Counted from the stretch's first letter, positions 18,490-30,453 are shown. The stretch is 64,000 nucleotides of DNA from Synechococcus sp. CBW1004 (GCF_015840715.1 NZ_CP060397.1:2252686-2316685); one strand, 5' to 3'. The notes: generated by a model from the sequence alone, not told the origin. Numbers and translations are program-made.

Positions 18490-18830
18490 TCACCATGCGA
18501 ATGGTAGGTGGCGCTGGCAATCGAGGCGCTGCACGCTGAACGTCCCGTGCCGCCCGAGCCGCAGCTGCATGCAGGCGAGGCGGCGCTGAAGGAGCCCCTA
18601 CGCGCCGCCAACGGACCGGGTTAGGCCGGGTGTCCTGGGGGCCTGGCCCCCGCACGCCGAGTGCCCGCAGAGCACCAGGAAGCCGGCGCGGTCGGCCGGG
18701 GCGATCAGCAGGGTGCGCAGGGTTGTTGTGCACCAGCTCGAAGCGCAACGGAAGCCGAAGGCTCCTGCGAAGCCATACAGCCGGTTCTCCTCCACCTCGG
18801 GATCCTGGCTGAACTGCGCCTTGCCCGAGA
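18490..18830. other. 341-base gap with degraded coding traces
   Basis: No intact gene. On the plus strand 18508-18623 reads as a 36-codon open frame rich in Ala/Glu that ends at TAG; on the minus strand 18598-18795 reads as 65 codons. Neither resembles a family I know, and the second loses frame quickly. The area looks like remnants of older genes. Confidence 0.4.
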
Positions 18831-19307
18831 ATGCAGGCCGTGCGCCGTCCCGCCATGGCTCCAGCCCCCCACCGCGCAGAGCCCGCCGTTCATCGCCTCG
18901 GCCATGTGGCCCTGCGGGTGACCGACATGGAACGGGCCAAGGCCTTCTACACCGCCCTCGGGCTGCGGCTCACCTGGGATGCGCCCGACTGGGCCTACCT
19001 GCAGTCGCCGGTCACCGGCGATGGTGTGGCCCTGCTCAGCCCTGAGTACAAGGCGGCGGGTCCCCATTTCGCCTTCCACCTTGAGGACCGCGCCGCTGTG
19101 GATGCGGTGCATGGCCAGCTCGTGGCCAGCGGCCATCCGGTGGGCCCGGTGCACGATCACCGCGACGGCACCGCCTCCTTTTATCTGCAGGATCCGGAGG
19201 GCAACTGGCTGGAGGTGCTCTATGAGCCCCCCGCAGGCATTCCCACCAACACCGGCGAGGCGCCGATCGCCTCGCTCACGCCAGCCAGGGACGGCGTTTG
19301 CGGGTGA
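18831..19307 (+). CDS. VOC/glyoxalase-family protein
   Basis: A 158-residue single vicinal-oxygen-chelate domain. It begins VHRLGHVALRVTDMERAKAFYTALG, contains FAFHLEDRAAVD, and ends with HDHRDGTASFYLQDPEGNWLEVLYEP, where His and Glu residues are the usual metal ligands. Substrate cannot be told; lactoylglutathione lyase, dioxygenases and resistance proteins share the fold. ATG 18831 or ATG 18855 could start it. Its stop overlaps GTG 19304 of mutS2 by three bases, suggesting coupling. A C-terminal remnant of the same gene is at 17041. Confidence 0.85.
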   Translation: MQAVRRPAMAPAPHRAEPAVHRLGHVALRVTDMERAKAFYTALGLRLTWDAPDWAYLQSPVTGDGVALLSPEYKAAGPHFAFHLEDRAAVDAVHGQLVASGHPVGPVHDHRDGTASFYLQDPEGNWLEVLYEPPAGIPTNTGEAPIASLTPARDGVCG

Positions 19308-22045
19308 GCCAGACGACCGACCCCATCCCTGCCGTGAACGAGAGCGCCGCCACCGTGCCGGATGGGCCGACGGACCGGCAGGTCTGCGCTGCCGCTGCCG
19401 GCCCTCCACCTGCTGACCTGAAGGACGCGGGGCCGACGTGGCAGCCGGCAGACGCGGCTGCGGTGTCCTTGCCGACAGATCCCGGCCTGGGGGTGGTGAT
19501 TTCCCCGCAGGCTCCCGGGCTGCTGCCAGCGGCTGACCTGCCAGCGGCTGAACGGGCTGCCGCGTCGGCCGCCATCCCGTCGCACTCGGCCCCTGAACCG
19601 GACATCGCCGCCGACACCCTGGAGCTGCTCGAGTGGCCGCGGCTGGCCGAGCACGTGGCCGGCTTCGCAGGCACCGAGGCGGGACGGCGCCACTGCCGCC
19701 TGCTGCCTCTGCCTGCATCGCCCGCCGAAAGCCTGGGGCTGCTGGCGGAGACCACCGAACTGCTGGCGCTCGATGGCCTGATCGAAGGCGGCCTCAGCTT
19801 CCAGGGGGTGGCCGACATCCGCGCCACGGTGCAGCTCTGCGCCAAGGGGGGCTGCGCCGGAGGCGAGGAGCTCCTGGATCTGGCCGCCACCCTGGCGGCG
19901 GCCCGCCGGCTGCGGCGCCAGATCGAGGATCCGCAGCTGCGGCCCGTCTGCAGCGCTCTGGTGGGCGAGCTGCGCACCCTGCCGGAGCTGGAGCAGCGCC
20001 TGCATTTCTGCCTCGAGGAGGGCGGTCGCGTGGCGGATCGGGCCAGCGCCGAGCTGGCGGCCTTGCGCCGCCGGTTGCAGGCAGCCCTGGCTGAGCGGCG
20101 CGAGCGGCTCCAGGACCTGCTGCGCCGTTACGCGCCGATGCTGCAGGACACGGTGCTCTCGGAGCGTTCCGGCCGGCCGGTGCTGGCGGTCAAGGCCGGC
20201 GCCGCCGCCCAGGTGAAGGGCCTCGTGCACGACAGCTCCGCCTCCGGACAGACGGTGTACATCGAGCCGCAGGCGGTGATCGCCCTCGGCAATCGCCTGC
20301 GGGAGCTTCAGGGGGAGGAGCGCGAGCTGGAGCGGGCGGTGCTGCTGGAGCTCAGCGGCCTGGTGGGGGAGGAGGCCGAGGCCCTGCACCATCTGCAGAG
20401 GATCCTGGTGCGGCTCGATGCCGGCCTGGCCCGGGCCCGCTACGGCGCCTGGCTCGGAGCGGTCCGGCCTGAGCTGACTGACGACCCCGAGACCCCGTTC
20501 GAGCTGCGGGATCTGCGCCATCCCCTCCTCCTCTGGCAGCAGCGTCGCGAGGAGGGATCTCCGGTGGTGCCGGTGACGGTGCGGGTGGGCCCCGAACTGC
20601 GTGTGGTGGCGATCACCGGTCCGAACACCGGTGGCAAGACCGTCACGCTCAAGAGCATCGGCCTGGCGGCGCTGATGGCCCGCGCCGGTCTGTTCCTGCC
20701 CTGCAGCGGTACGCCCAGGCTGCCCTGGTGCGGCCAGGTGCTGGCCGACATCGGCGATGAGCAGTCGCTGCAGCAGAACCTCTCCACCTTCAGCGGCCAC
20801 ATCCGCCGCATCGCCCGGATCCTGGCGGCCCTGGCGTCGGCTGCCGCGGCACCGAACGGCGGGTCCACCCCGCCACCCGTCGTCCACCCCGCCGGCGCCA
20901 GCCTGGTGCTGCTCGATGAGGTGGGCGCCGGCACCGATCCCACCGAGGGGGCGGCCCTGGCGGCCTCCCTGCTGCGGCACCTCGCCGACCGGGCCCGCCT
21001 GACGATCGCCACCACCCACTTCGGCGAGCTGAAGGCGCTCAAGTACGGCGATTCCCGCTTCGAGAACGCTTCGGTGTCGTTCGACGAGCAGACCCTCTCG
21101 CCCACCTATCGCCTGCAGTGGGGCATCCCGGGCCGCAGCAACGCCCTGGCGATCGCCACCCGTCTGGGCCTGGACGCGCAGGTGGTGCAGGCGGCGGCCG
21201 AGCAGCTGCGGCCCGGCGGCAGCGGTGAGGTGAACCAGGTGATCGAGGGCCTGGAGCGGCAGCGCCAGCAGCAGCAGGAGGCGGCGGAGGCGGCAGCGGC
21301 CCTGCTGGCCCGCACCGAGCTCCTGCACGAGGAGCTCCTGTCCCGCTGGCAGCAGCAGAAGGAGCAGAGCGCCGAGATCCAGGAGCAGCGGCGCCGCGAA
21401 CTCGAACACTCGATCCGCGAGGGACAGGGGGAGGTGCGCCGTCTGATCCGGCGGCTGCGCCAGGGCGGCCGCAGCGGTGGGCGCGAGGCGGCCGAAACGG
21501 CCCGCGTCACGGGCCAGCGGCTCAAGCGCCTGCAGCAGGAGCACAGCCCCCAGCCCCAGCGCGTGGACCACGGCGGCTGGCGGCCTGCCGTGGGCGATCG
21601 CGTGCGGCTGCTGGCCCTGGGCAAGGCGGCCCAGGTGCTGGCCCTCTCCGAGGACGGCCGCGAGCTCACCGTGCGCTGCGGCGTGCTGCGCACGACGGTG
21701 GATCTCTCGGCGATCGAAGGGCTCAACGGTGAGAAGGCGTCGCCGCCGCCGCTGCCCCAGGTGCAGGTGCGCAGTCGCCGCAATCCGGCCAGTCGCGGCC
21801 CTGATGTGCGCACCGAGGCCAACACCGTCGATGTGCGCGGCCTGCGCGTGCATGAGGCGGAGGCGGCGGTGGAGGAGCGGCTGCGCGGCGCCAACGGGCC
21901 GATCTGGGTGATCCATGGCATCGGCACCGGCAAGCTCAAGCGCGGTCTGCGCGACTGGCTGGCGACGATCCCCTACGTGGAGCGGGTCAGCGACGCGGAC
22001 AAGGGCGACGGCGGGCCGGGCTGCAGTGTGGTTTTTGTGAAGTGA
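19304..22045 (+). CDS. mutS2: MutS2 recombination/ribosome-rescue ATPase
   Basis: About 913 residues. After a ~100-residue low-complexity leader, the MutS-like core begins LELLEWPRLAEHVAGFAGTE; Walker A is ITGPNTGGKTVTLKS, Walker B LVLLDEVGAGTDPTEG; a long Gln/Glu-rich coiled coil follows; the C-terminal Smr nuclease domain has DVRGLRVHEAE and IHGIGTGKLK. MutS2 suppresses homologous recombination and in some bacteria splits collided ribosomes. GTG 19304 (four-base overlap with the VOC stop) is chosen; TTG 19298 is also in frame, and a start nearer the core cannot be excluded because the leader is unusual. Confidence 0.92.
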   Translation: MSQTTDPIPAVNESAATVPDGPTDRQVCAAAAGPPPADLKDAGPTWQPADAAAVSLPTDPGLGVVISPQAPGLLPAADLPAAERAAASAAIPSHSAPEPDIAADTLELLEWPRLAEHVAGFAGTEAGRRHCRLLPLPASPAESLGLLAETTELLALDGLIEGGLSFQGVADIRATVQLCAKGGCAGGEELLDLAATLAAARRLRRQIEDPQLRPVCSALVGELRTLPELEQRLHFCLEEGGRVADRASAELAALRRRLQAALAERRERLQDLLRRYAPMLQDTVLSERSGRPVLAVKAGAAAQVKGLVHDSSASGQTVYIEPQAVIALGNRLRELQGEERELERAVLLELSGLVGEEAEALHHLQRILVRLDAGLARARYGAWLGAVRPELTDDPETPFELRDLRHPLLLWQQRREEGSPVVPVTVRVGPELRVVAITGPNTGGKTVTLKSIGLAALMARAGLFLPCSGTPRLPWCGQVLADIGDEQSLQQNLSTFSGHIRRIARILAALASAAAAPNGGSTPPPVVHPAGASLVLLDEVGAGTDPTEGAALAASLLRHLADRARLTIATTHFGELKALKYGDSRFENASVSFDEQTLSPTYRLQWGIPGRSNALAIATRLGLDAQVVQAAAEQLRPGGSGEVNQVIEGLERQRQQQQEAAEAAAALLARTELLHEELLSRWQQQKEQSAEIQEQRRRELEHSIREGQGEVRRLIRRLRQGGRSGGREAAETARVTGQRLKRLQQEHSPQPQRVDHGGWRPAVGDRVRLLALGKAAQVLALSEDGRELTVRCGVLRTTVDLSAIEGLNGEKASPPPLPQVQVRSRRNPASRGPDVRTEANTVDVRGLRVHEAEAAVEERLRGANGPIWVIHGIGTGKLKRGLRDWLATIPYVERVSDADKGDGGPGCSVVFVK

Positions 22046-22128
22046 AGGGGCGCAGGAACCAGCACCGCTCGCCACTCGCGCTGTTTCAGCCCGCTCCCCC
22101 GCGCTTCATGACCTGCCGCCGCGGTCGC

Positions 22129-23361
22129 TCACCCCAGCACCGGCAGCTGAGGCTCCCTCCTTTCCTGGGGACCCGGCCCGCGCAGCAGCGCCTCGCCGGC
22201 GGCATCGAACAGACGCCAGCCGCTCGGATCCACCTCCAGATGCACGTCCTGGCCCACGGTCACGGCCTGCTCGGGACCTGTGCGCACCAGCAGCAGATGA
22301 TCGCCCTCCTTCAGCCGGCAGGTGAGCAGCTGCTCGTTGCCGAGGGCTTCAAGGTGGCAGACCACGGCCGTCAGGTTGCGGTTGGTGGCGGGCGCCAGGC
22401 GCAGGTGCTCCGGCCGCAGCCCGCCGGTGAGGCCCATGCCCACATGGGCGGCGCTGAGCTCCTCCAGCGGCCCCTCGAGCAGCAGGCGCTGGCCGGCGAC
22501 CTGCAGCTGCCCCGGGGCCACGATCCGCACCGGCAGCAGGTTCATCGGTGGGCTGCCGATGAACTGGGCCACGAACAGGTTGGCGGGCCAGCGGTACAGC
22601 TCCATCGGCGAGCCCAGCTGCTGCAGCCGGCCGGCATGGAGCACGGCGATGCGATGGCCCATCGTCATCGCCTCCACCTGATCGTGGGTGACGTACAGCG
22701 TGGTGGTGCCCAGGCGCCGCTGCAGATCGACGATCTGGCTGCGGGTGCCGGTGCGCAGCTTGGCGTCGAGGTTGCTGAGCGGCTCATCCATCAGGAACAC
22801 CGCCGGCTCGCGGGCGATCGCCCGGCCGAGGGCCACCCGCTGTTTCTGGCCGCCGGAGAGCTCCTTGGGCAGGCGCTGCAGCAGGCCGTCGAGTTCGAGG
22901 ATCTCCGCCACCTGCTGGACCCGCGCCTCGATCCGCCGTTCGCGGGCGGAGGGAACCTGCAGGGGGGCGGGCCAGCTGCGCGTCAGGCGATGGCCCTGGT
23001 CCTGGAGCTGCTGCAGCGGCGTGCGGGGCGTGCGGCGGCGCAGCCCGAAGCCGATGTTGTCAGCCACATCCAGGTGGGGGTAGAGCGCATAGCTCTGAAA
23101 CACCATGGCCACATCCCGCTGCGAAGGCCGCAGCCGGCTCACCGGCCTGTCGCCCACGAAGATCTCGCCGCCGCTGGGTGTCTCGAGGCCCGCCAGCATG
23201 CGCAGCAGGGTGCTCTTGCCGCAGCCGGACGGGCCCACCAGCACCAGAAATTCGCCATCTGCCACCGTCAGATCGAGCGAGGCCAGCACCTCCACCGGAT
23301 CGCCATCACCGCGGCGGGGCGGGTAGGTCTTGCGGACCTGCTGGAATCGGACCTCGGCCAA
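22129..23361 (-). CDS. ABC transporter ATPase, MalK/UgpC type
   Basis: A 410-residue ATP-binding subunit for a carbohydrate-type (CUT1) importer. Walker A is [10 protein letters not shown], the Q-loop region [13 protein letters not shown], signature [14 protein letters not shown], Walker [14 protein letters not shown], and a C-terminal TOBE region binds regulatory or sugar ligands. No permease or binding protein is nearby, which is usual since MalK-type ATPases can serve several systems. I place the start at TTG 23361 ([14 protein letters not shown]); the frame's only ATG at 23409 would overlap the divergent obgE start. Confidence 0.88.
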   Translation of the reverse strand: MAEVRFQQVRKTYPPRRGDGDPVEVLASLDLTVADGEFLVLVGPSGCGKSTLLRMLAGLETPSGGEIFVGDRPVSRLRPSQRDVAMVFQSYALYPHLDVADNIGFGLRRRTPRTPLQQLQDQGHRLTRSWPAPLQVPSARERRIEARVQQVAEILELDGLLQRLPKELSGGQKQRVALGRAIAREPAVFLMDEPLSNLDAKLRTGTRSQIVDLQRRLGTTTLYVTHDQVEAMTMGHRIAVLHAGRLQQLGSPMELYRWPANLFVAQFIGSPPMNLLPVRIVAPGQLQVAGQRLLLEGPLEELSAAHVGMGLTGGLRPEHLRLAPATNRNLTAVVCHLEALGNEQLLTCRLKEGDHLLLVRTGPEQAVTVGQDVHLEVDPSGWRLFDAAGEALLRGPGPQERREPQLPVLG

Positions 23362-23398
23362 GCGGTTGCCGCGACCGGCGGATCCTAGGGTTGAGCGA

Positions 23399-24481
23399 AT
23401 GCAGTTCATCGATCAGGCCCGCGTCGTGGTGCGGGCCGGCCGCGGCGGCGACGGCATCGTGGCCTTCCGCCGAGAGAAGTACGTGCCGGCCGGCGGACCC
23501 TCCGGCGGCGATGGCGGTCGCGGCGGCCACGTGCTTCTGCGCGCCGACAGCAATCTCCAGACCCTGCTGGACTTCAAGTACAAGCGGCTCTTCGAGGCGA
23601 CCCCCGGTCGCCGGGGTGGCCCCAACCGCTGCGCCGGAGCCGGTGGCGATGACCTGGTGATCAAGGTTCCCTGTGGCACCGAGGTGCGCGACTGCCGCAC
23701 CGGCATCCTGCTGGGCGATCTCACCGAGCCGGGCCAGGAGCTGATGGTGGCCGCCGGCGGCCGCGGCGGTCTGGGCAATGCCCACTACCTCAGCAACCGC
23801 AACCGGGCCCCCGAGAAGGCCACCGAGGGCAAGGACGGCGAGGAGTGGCAGCTGCAGCTGGAGCTCAAGCTGCTGGCGGAGGTGGGCATCATCGGCCTGC
23901 CCAACGCCGGCAAGAGCACGCTGATCTCGGTGCTGTCCGCCGCCCGGCCCCGCATCGCCGATTACCCCTTCACCACCCTGGTGCCCAACCTGGGGGTGGT
24001 GCGCAAGCCCAGTGGTGATGGCACCGTGTTCGCCGACATTCCCGGCCTGATCGAGGGTGCCGCCCAGGGGGCGGGCCTCGGCCATGACTTCCTGCGCCAC
24101 ATCGAGCGCACCCGCCTGCTGATCCACCTGGTGGATGCCGGCGGCGAGGATCTGCTCGCCGATGTGGCGGTGGTGGAGGGCGAACTGCAGGCCTATGGCC
24201 ACGGCCTGGCCGAGCGGCCGCGGCTTCTGGTGCTCAACAAGATCGAGCTGCTCGACGCCGACGCGCTGGAGGCCGCCATGCAGGACCTGCAGCGCCACGC
24301 CCACAGCCAGGGCGTGCTGGCCACCCTGGCGATCTCCGCCGCCACCGGCGTGGGCCTGGAACGGCTCAAGGCGACCGTCTGGGCCCAGCTGGAGGCCGCG
24401 GCGGCCGAGCAGTCGCCCACAGTCCAGGAGATCACCACGGTGGAGCCGGTCGCCAGGCCGCGCTACGAGCCTTCAGCCTGA
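23399..24481 (+). CDS. obgE: GTPase ObgE/CgtA
   Basis: A 360-residue Obg-family GTPase involved in 50S ribosome assembly and stress response. The glycine-rich Obg domain fills residues 1-158 ([17 protein letters not shown] start, [11 protein letters not shown]), then the G domain: G1 [10 protein letters not shown]3 [10 protein letters not shown]4 NKIE. The variable C-terminal domain of some homologues is absent. ATG 23399 is chosen because it exactly begins the family sequence; the divergent ABC ATPase starts 38 bases away. Confidence 0.95.
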   Translation: MQFIDQARVVVRAGRGGDGIVAFRREKYVPAGGPSGGDGGRGGHVLLRADSNLQTLLDFKYKRLFEATPGRRGGPNRCAGAGGDDLVIKVPCGTEVRDCRTGILLGDLTEPGQELMVAAGGRGGLGNAHYLSNRNRAPEKATEGKDGEEWQLQLELKLLAEVGIIGLPNAGKSTLISVLSAARPRIADYPFTTLVPNLGVVRKPSGDGTVFADIPGLIEGAAQGAGLGHDFLRHIERTRLLIHLVDAGGEDLLADVAVVEGELQAYGHGLAERPRLLVLNKIELLDADALEAAMQDLQRHAHSQGVLATLAISAATGVGLERLKATVWAQLEAAAAEQSPTVQEITTVEPVARPRYEPSA

Positions 24482-24567
24482 GCGCGACTGGCTGCGGCAG
24501 CGGGCAGCCTCGGGCCTGCGAACAGCCCCTTGCCATGGCAGCAGCCTCCCCGATGGGGCGCAAGGCC

Positions 24568-24593
24568 AAAAAAAACCGGGCCCTGCGGCCCGG
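24568..24593 (-). terminator. terminator of the CP12 gene
   Basis: A 7-bp stem (CCGGGCC/GGCCCGG) with a 4-base loop is followed on the minus strand by eight T. It lies 67 bases after the CP12 stop and could also stop antisense transcription into obgE. Confidence 0.85.
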
Positions 24594-24659
24594 CTGAAGC
24601 TGATTGATGGGCTCCCGGCGCGTTGATGGCTGCAGCGGAGCATGGGTGCGGACGACGAC

Positions 24660-24878
24660 TCAGTCGTCGTAGACCTTGCACTCGGGGGCTTCCGGGTTCA
24701 GATCGCAGAACACTTCCAGGGGAGTGGGGTCGTGGCTGTCCTCGGGGTGGTGCTGCTTGTACTCCTCGAGACCCTTGAGCTCCTCTTCGAGGTGACGGAC
24801 CTTGCCGTCGTTGCCTTCGGCGCGGGCGGCCTCGATCTCGAGCCTGTCCTTCTCGATGTGCTCGTCGATGCTTTTCAT
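24660..24878 (-). CDS. cp12: CP12 Calvin-cycle regulatory protein
   Basis: A 72-residue acidic, intrinsically disordered protein that in the dark ties GAPDH and phosphoribulokinase into an inactive complex. The C-terminal GAPDH-binding region is present with the redox cysteine pair (VFCDLNPEAPECKVYDD; Cys58 and Cys67). The helical central region is EEELKGLEEY. No cysteine occurs in the N-terminal part, so the PRK-binding disulfide is missing, as in several cyanobacterial CP12 variants. ATG 24878 is chosen; the frame runs upstream but without similarity. Confidence 0.92.
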   Translation of the reverse strand: MKSIDEHIEKDRLEIEAARAEGNDGKVRHLEEELKGLEEYKQHHPEDSHDPTPLEVFCDLNPEAPECKVYDD

Positions 24879-25044
24879 GCGGACACCGGCCTCGCCGGTA
24901 CGGACCGGGCATACCTTACGGACCATGCCCCCTCCCACGCGCCCCCCTGTGGGCGGCCGCTGATCTCCGTAGCCAACCGCAACGATGGCGCCTTGCGGTC
25001 TGCCGCTGCTAGCACCGAAGTGGACTGTCCTGGCAGGTGTGCCC

Positions 25045-25539
25045 ATGACCCGCATCCGCAAACGGCGCGGCCGTCACTTCATCGATGAGAACGGGCGTCT
25101 GTTCTGGATCAATGGTCCGGAGGATCACTGCTATCTCTCCGAGCAGCGCCAGTGGCGGCGGGGGCTGGCCTTCGAGGAGGTGCTCGACTGGAAACAGTGC
25201 GCCCCCAGCGGCATGGTCAGCCAGCGCTTCGGCTCGCCGCAGGAGGCCTGCGAGGCCTACGAACACAGCCGGATCAGCTGGTATCAGGATCTCTATCTGC
25301 GCCGCATGGGCGATCAGATGGCGGCCCATCGCAGCGCGGTCGATTACAAGCCCACCGCCATGAAGCAGGCGGAAGCGTCCGGTGAGCCGGTGCGGCAGCA
25401 GCCCTGGCGCCTGCCCGATCCCGCCGGACCGGTCTGCGGCCTGCCGCCCCGCTCCTGTGACGCCGGCGCCGCCTCACCCGGCAGCGGTCGCGGTGCTCCC
25501 GCAGAGGCGGAGGTCACCCATGCCTGCCGCCGCCGTCGC

Positions 25540-25566
<27 letters not shown>
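25045..25566 (+). CDS. conserved hypothetical cyanobacterial protein
   Basis: A 173-residue protein starting at ATG 25045 (MTRIRKRRGRHFIDENGR). The first ~110 residues look folded and rich in aromatics (RLFWINGPEDHCYLSEQRQWRRG; SWYQDLYLRRMGDQMAAHR), while the last ~60 are low-complexity Pro/Ala/Gly. I do not recognise a named domain. No membrane segment is visible. Its last 27 bases overlap the end of the convergent ABC-F gene, a sign of a recently lengthened tail. Confidence 0.65.
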
Positions 25567-27551
<1,985 letters not shown>

Positions 27552-27555
<4 letters not shown>

Positions 27556-28232
27556 GCGGCCGCTCCGCTCCGGGAGCCGGTCGCCGCGCGCTGGCGGGCG
27601 AGATGCTCGAACACGCTCTTGTCGCCCACATCGGCGGCGGCCTCCATCGGGAACTTGCGCAGGCAGAGCACCAGCAGCAGGGCGGCCGCGGCGAGCAGCA
27701 GGGCACCGGTGGGTTCTGCTGCCAGCAGGCCGCTGAGGCGGCCCAGCAGGGCCACGGGCAGCAGCAGCGTCACGCCGATCGCCTCGGGGCGGCGGAAGCA
27801 GAAGAATTCCTTGAAGCCGATGCCGGTGAGAGCGGCGAAGAACGGTCCCACCGCCAGGATCCACAGGGGCTGGGCGGCCAGCGTCGGCAGCAGGGCGTCC
27901 GGGCCGACGCGCAACGCCAGGGCGGCGGCGCCGAGGCAGCCCAGCAGCCAGAACAGCTGCAGGGCCCGGTGCAATGGCCGCAGATAGATGTGAATCCAGC
28001 GCAGCGCCAGACCCAGGCCGGCGCCCATCAGCAGCAGCCAGGGCCAGGTCAGGGCCGGGCCCCACTGCTGCCACTGCAGCAGCAGCGCCAGCAGCGCCAC
28101 GGCCACCGCCGTCAGCGCCAGCCGGTAGCCGAGCACCTCACGGCGGTCCCGTTCGGTGATCGTGTAGGTGCCGAACATCCCCTCAAACACAGGATCGGAG
28201 GCGGCGGGGCCGGGCGGGGAGGAGGAGCTCAT
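27552..28232 (-). CDS. DUF2301 membrane protein
   Basis: A 226-residue protein with about six hydrophobic helices, matching the DUF2301 family seen across cyanobacteria. Recognisable segments are FEGMFGTYTITERDR at the start, RWIHIYLRPLHRALQLFW, and GIGFKEFFCFRRPEAIGVTLLLP. Function unknown. Its start and stop both overlap the neighbouring genes by four bases (ATGA), so it is made together with the GST-like protein and the ABC-F ATPase. Confidence 0.85.
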
Positions 28233-29368
28233 GGCTGGGGGGCCTCCGCGAGGGGGGAGGTGGCGAGGGGATTGGAGGGGGGCATGGCCGAGAGCAGCGA
28301 GGCCAGGTCGGGGCCCGCCGGGATGATGCCCGAGGGGTGGAGCGGGAACAGGGCGCCGAAGTAGTCGCGCCGCCAGGCCTCAGGGAAGCAGGTGGCGGCC
28401 ACCCCGGGCAGTGCGTGGAAGCGGCGCCGCCAGTCCCAGATGGCCGGCAGCTGCCAGAGCGGGCGCCGGCTGACCCCGAACAGGGGCCCGTAGACCAGCT
28501 CCAGGCGCACCAGCGTGGTGAACAGCTGCACATCCGCCAGGCTCGGGGTGGGGCCACCGGCGAGCCAGGGCCCGCCAGGCGAGGCCGGGCCCTGTGGGTC
28601 TCCCGAGGGCTGCTCCCGTTCTGCCGATCCCGCCCCTGCGGACGTCCCGGCCGGGTCGGGCTGCGCGCTGTTCAGGTTCCCCATCGGTTGCGGCGTCGGG
28701 ATCCCAGCCGCCTGCGCCTGCAGCGTCTCCTCGGCGGCCTCAAGGGTCTGCCAGAAGTCAGCTTCCGCGTCGTCGTAGGCGGCCTGGTTGCGGGCGAAGC
28801 CGCAGCGATACACCCCGTCGTTGACCGCGCTCTGCAGGCGTTCGCGCCAGCGGCGGATCGCTTCGTGGCGCTCCGGTGGATCCAGCCGCAGCGGGGATGG
28901 CGAGGGCCAGAGGTCGAGCAGTTCGATCAACCGCGCGCTCTCCCCCACCACCACCTTTCCCTGCCGGCGCGACCAGAGCACCGGCACCGTGGCGCGGGTG
29001 CCGCGGGCCGCACCGCTGCGCTGATACAGCGCGGCCAGGGTGTCGCAGCCTTCGAAGGGCTCGCTGAAGCGCCAGCGGCCCGCCTGGGGGTCGGGATCGA
29101 CCACCAGCAGTTCGATCGTGGCGGCCAGACCCCGCAGGCTGTGCACCAGGGCGGCCCGGTGTGCCCAGGGGCAGCTGCGCCCGACGATCAGCACGTGGGC
29201 GCCCGGCTCGCCCGCGTCGTCCGGCACAGGAGGCAGGGTGGTGAAGGGGCTGGCCGGCCTGCGGTAGCGGCCCTGGTCGTCGGCCGGTCCAAGGCCTCCC
29301 ATCAGCTGGCGCCACTGGCAGTGCCAGAGCTCCCGGGCGGTGCGGATCAGAAGGGCGGGAGGGGCCAT
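28229..29368 (-). CDS. glutathione S-transferase-like protein (Ecm4/Xi-type), with insertion
   Basis: A 379-residue protein related to glutathionyl-hydroquinone reductases. The N-terminal thioredoxin-like domain includes VLIVGRSCPWAHRAALV, where Cys-Pro-Trp is the family's active site, and the C-terminal helical domain includes RSAVND-like RLQSAVNDGVYRCGFA and PSLADVQLFTTLVRLE. Between them lies a ~50-residue Pro/Gly/Ala/Ser insertion (about 225-275) without homology. ATG 29368 sits in a CATG that also gives an ATG on the opposite strand. First gene of a four-base-overlapping operon with DUF2301 and ABC-F. Confidence 0.82.
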   Translation of the reverse strand: MAPPALLIRTARELWHCQWRQLMGGLGPADDQGRYRRPASPFTTLPPVPDDAGEPGAHVLIVGRSCPWAHRAALVHSLRGLAATIELLVVDPDPQAGRWRFSEPFEGCDTLAALYQRSGAARGTRATVPVLWSRRQGKVVVGESARLIELLDLWPSPSPLRLDPPERHEAIRRWRERLQSAVNDGVYRCGFARNQAAYDDAEADFWQTLEAAEETLQAQAAGIPTPQPMGNLNSAQPDPAGTSAGAGSAEREQPSGDPQGPASPGGPWLAGGPTPSLADVQLFTTLVRLELVYGPLFGVSRRPLWQLPAIWDWRRRFHALPGVAATCFPEAWRRDYFGALFPLHPSGIIPAGPDLASLLSAMPPSNPLATSPLAEAPQP

Positions 29369-29423
29369 GGCCTCACTCTGGCGCTCCTGCGCCAGGCTGG
29401 CGCAGGTCCGGGCGGTGGCGACG

Positions 29424-30395
29424 ATGGGCATCGAGGTGAAGGACACACGGGCGGTGGGCCGCGTGCTGGTGGTGGCCGGCACCCATGGCAATGAGATCAA
29501 CGCCCCCTGGCTGCTGGATCGCTGGCAGCGGGACCCCCGCAGCGCACCCGACACCGAACTGGTGGTGGAGTGGCGCCTGGGCAATCCCGCCGCCCGGGCC
29601 GCCTGCCGCCGCTACCTGGAGCGCGATCTCAACCGCAGCTTCGATCCGGCGCTGCTGCAGGCCACGGAACCGGTGGCCCTGGAGGTGGAGCGGGCCCGCC
29701 AGCTGCTCGCCGATTGCGGCCCCACGGGCACGACGCCCTGCCTGGTGGCCTTCGATCTGCACAGCACCACCGCCGCGATGGGCAACAGCCTGGTGGTCTA
29801 CGGCCGCCGGCCGGCGGATCTGGCGCTGGCGGCCGCCGTGCAGGGCGATCTGGGCCTGCCGGTGTATCTGCATGAGGCCGATGCACGCCAGACGGGCTAT
29901 CTGGTGGAGCGCTGGCCCTGCGGCCTGGTGATCGAGGTGGGACCCGTGCCCCAGGGGGTGCTGGCGCCGGCGATCCTGCGGCAGACCAGGCTGGGGCTGG
30001 AGAGTGGCCTGGCGGCCCTGGAGCGGGCGGCGCTGGGGACGCTGCGGCTGCCGCCGCAGCTGGTGGTGCATCGCCACCTCGGCAGCCTGGATCTGCCTCG
30101 TCACGCCGATGGTTCACCGGCCGCGGTGCTGCATCCCGAACGCCTGGGTCGCGACTGGCAGCCGCTGCAGCAGGGGGATCCTCTGTTTCTGGATGGCGAG
30201 GGGGCCACACTTGCCTACGTGCCCCCGACCGGTCTGGAGGATCGTGTCGTCTGGCCGGTGTTCATCAACGAAGCCGCCTACGGCGAGAAGGGCATCGCCC
30301 TGAGCCTCACGCAGCGCGAGGTCTGGGACGGGGAAACCGCCTGGGCAGAAGCGCTGGAGGCGATGGCCCGGCGCCTGGAGCGTGCCGGGGGCTGA
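29424..30395 (+). CDS. aspartoacylase-like zinc deacylase
   Basis: A 323-residue member of the AspA/succinylglutamate-desuccinylase zinc-peptidase family. The zinc ligands are in VVAGTHGNEIN (His, Glu) and VAFDLHSTT (His), with substrate Arg/Asn in LERDLNRSF and the catalytic Glu in GLVIEVGPVPQG. Cyanobacterial copies are annotated as aspartoacylase, but the physiological substrate is unknown. ATG 29424 (MGIEVKDTRAVGRVLVV) is preferred; ATG 29367 would add 19 residues and meet the divergent GST gene at the same CATG. Confidence 0.88.
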   Translation: MGIEVKDTRAVGRVLVVAGTHGNEINAPWLLDRWQRDPRSAPDTELVVEWRLGNPAARAACRRYLERDLNRSFDPALLQATEPVALEVERARQLLADCGPTGTTPCLVAFDLHSTTAAMGNSLVVYGRRPADLALAAAVQGDLGLPVYLHEADARQTGYLVERWPCGLVIEVGPVPQGVLAPAILRQTRLGLESGLAALERAALGTLRLPPQLVVHRHLGSLDLPRHADGSPAAVLHPERLGRDWQPLQQGDPLFLDGEGATLAYVPPTGLEDRVVWPVFINEAAYGEKGIALSLTQREVWDGETAWAEALEAMARRLERAGG

Positions 30396-30453
30396 GACGG
30401 CCGCCGCCCATGGGCTCAGCCGCACGCCAGAGTCTCAGACGTAGGCCAGCGCC

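Noticed and set aside
19220-22075. 951-codon open frame antisense to mutS2
   Set aside because: High GC removes stop codons; its sequence is Gln/His/Arg-rich without any family pattern, while mutS2 on the other strand is complete.
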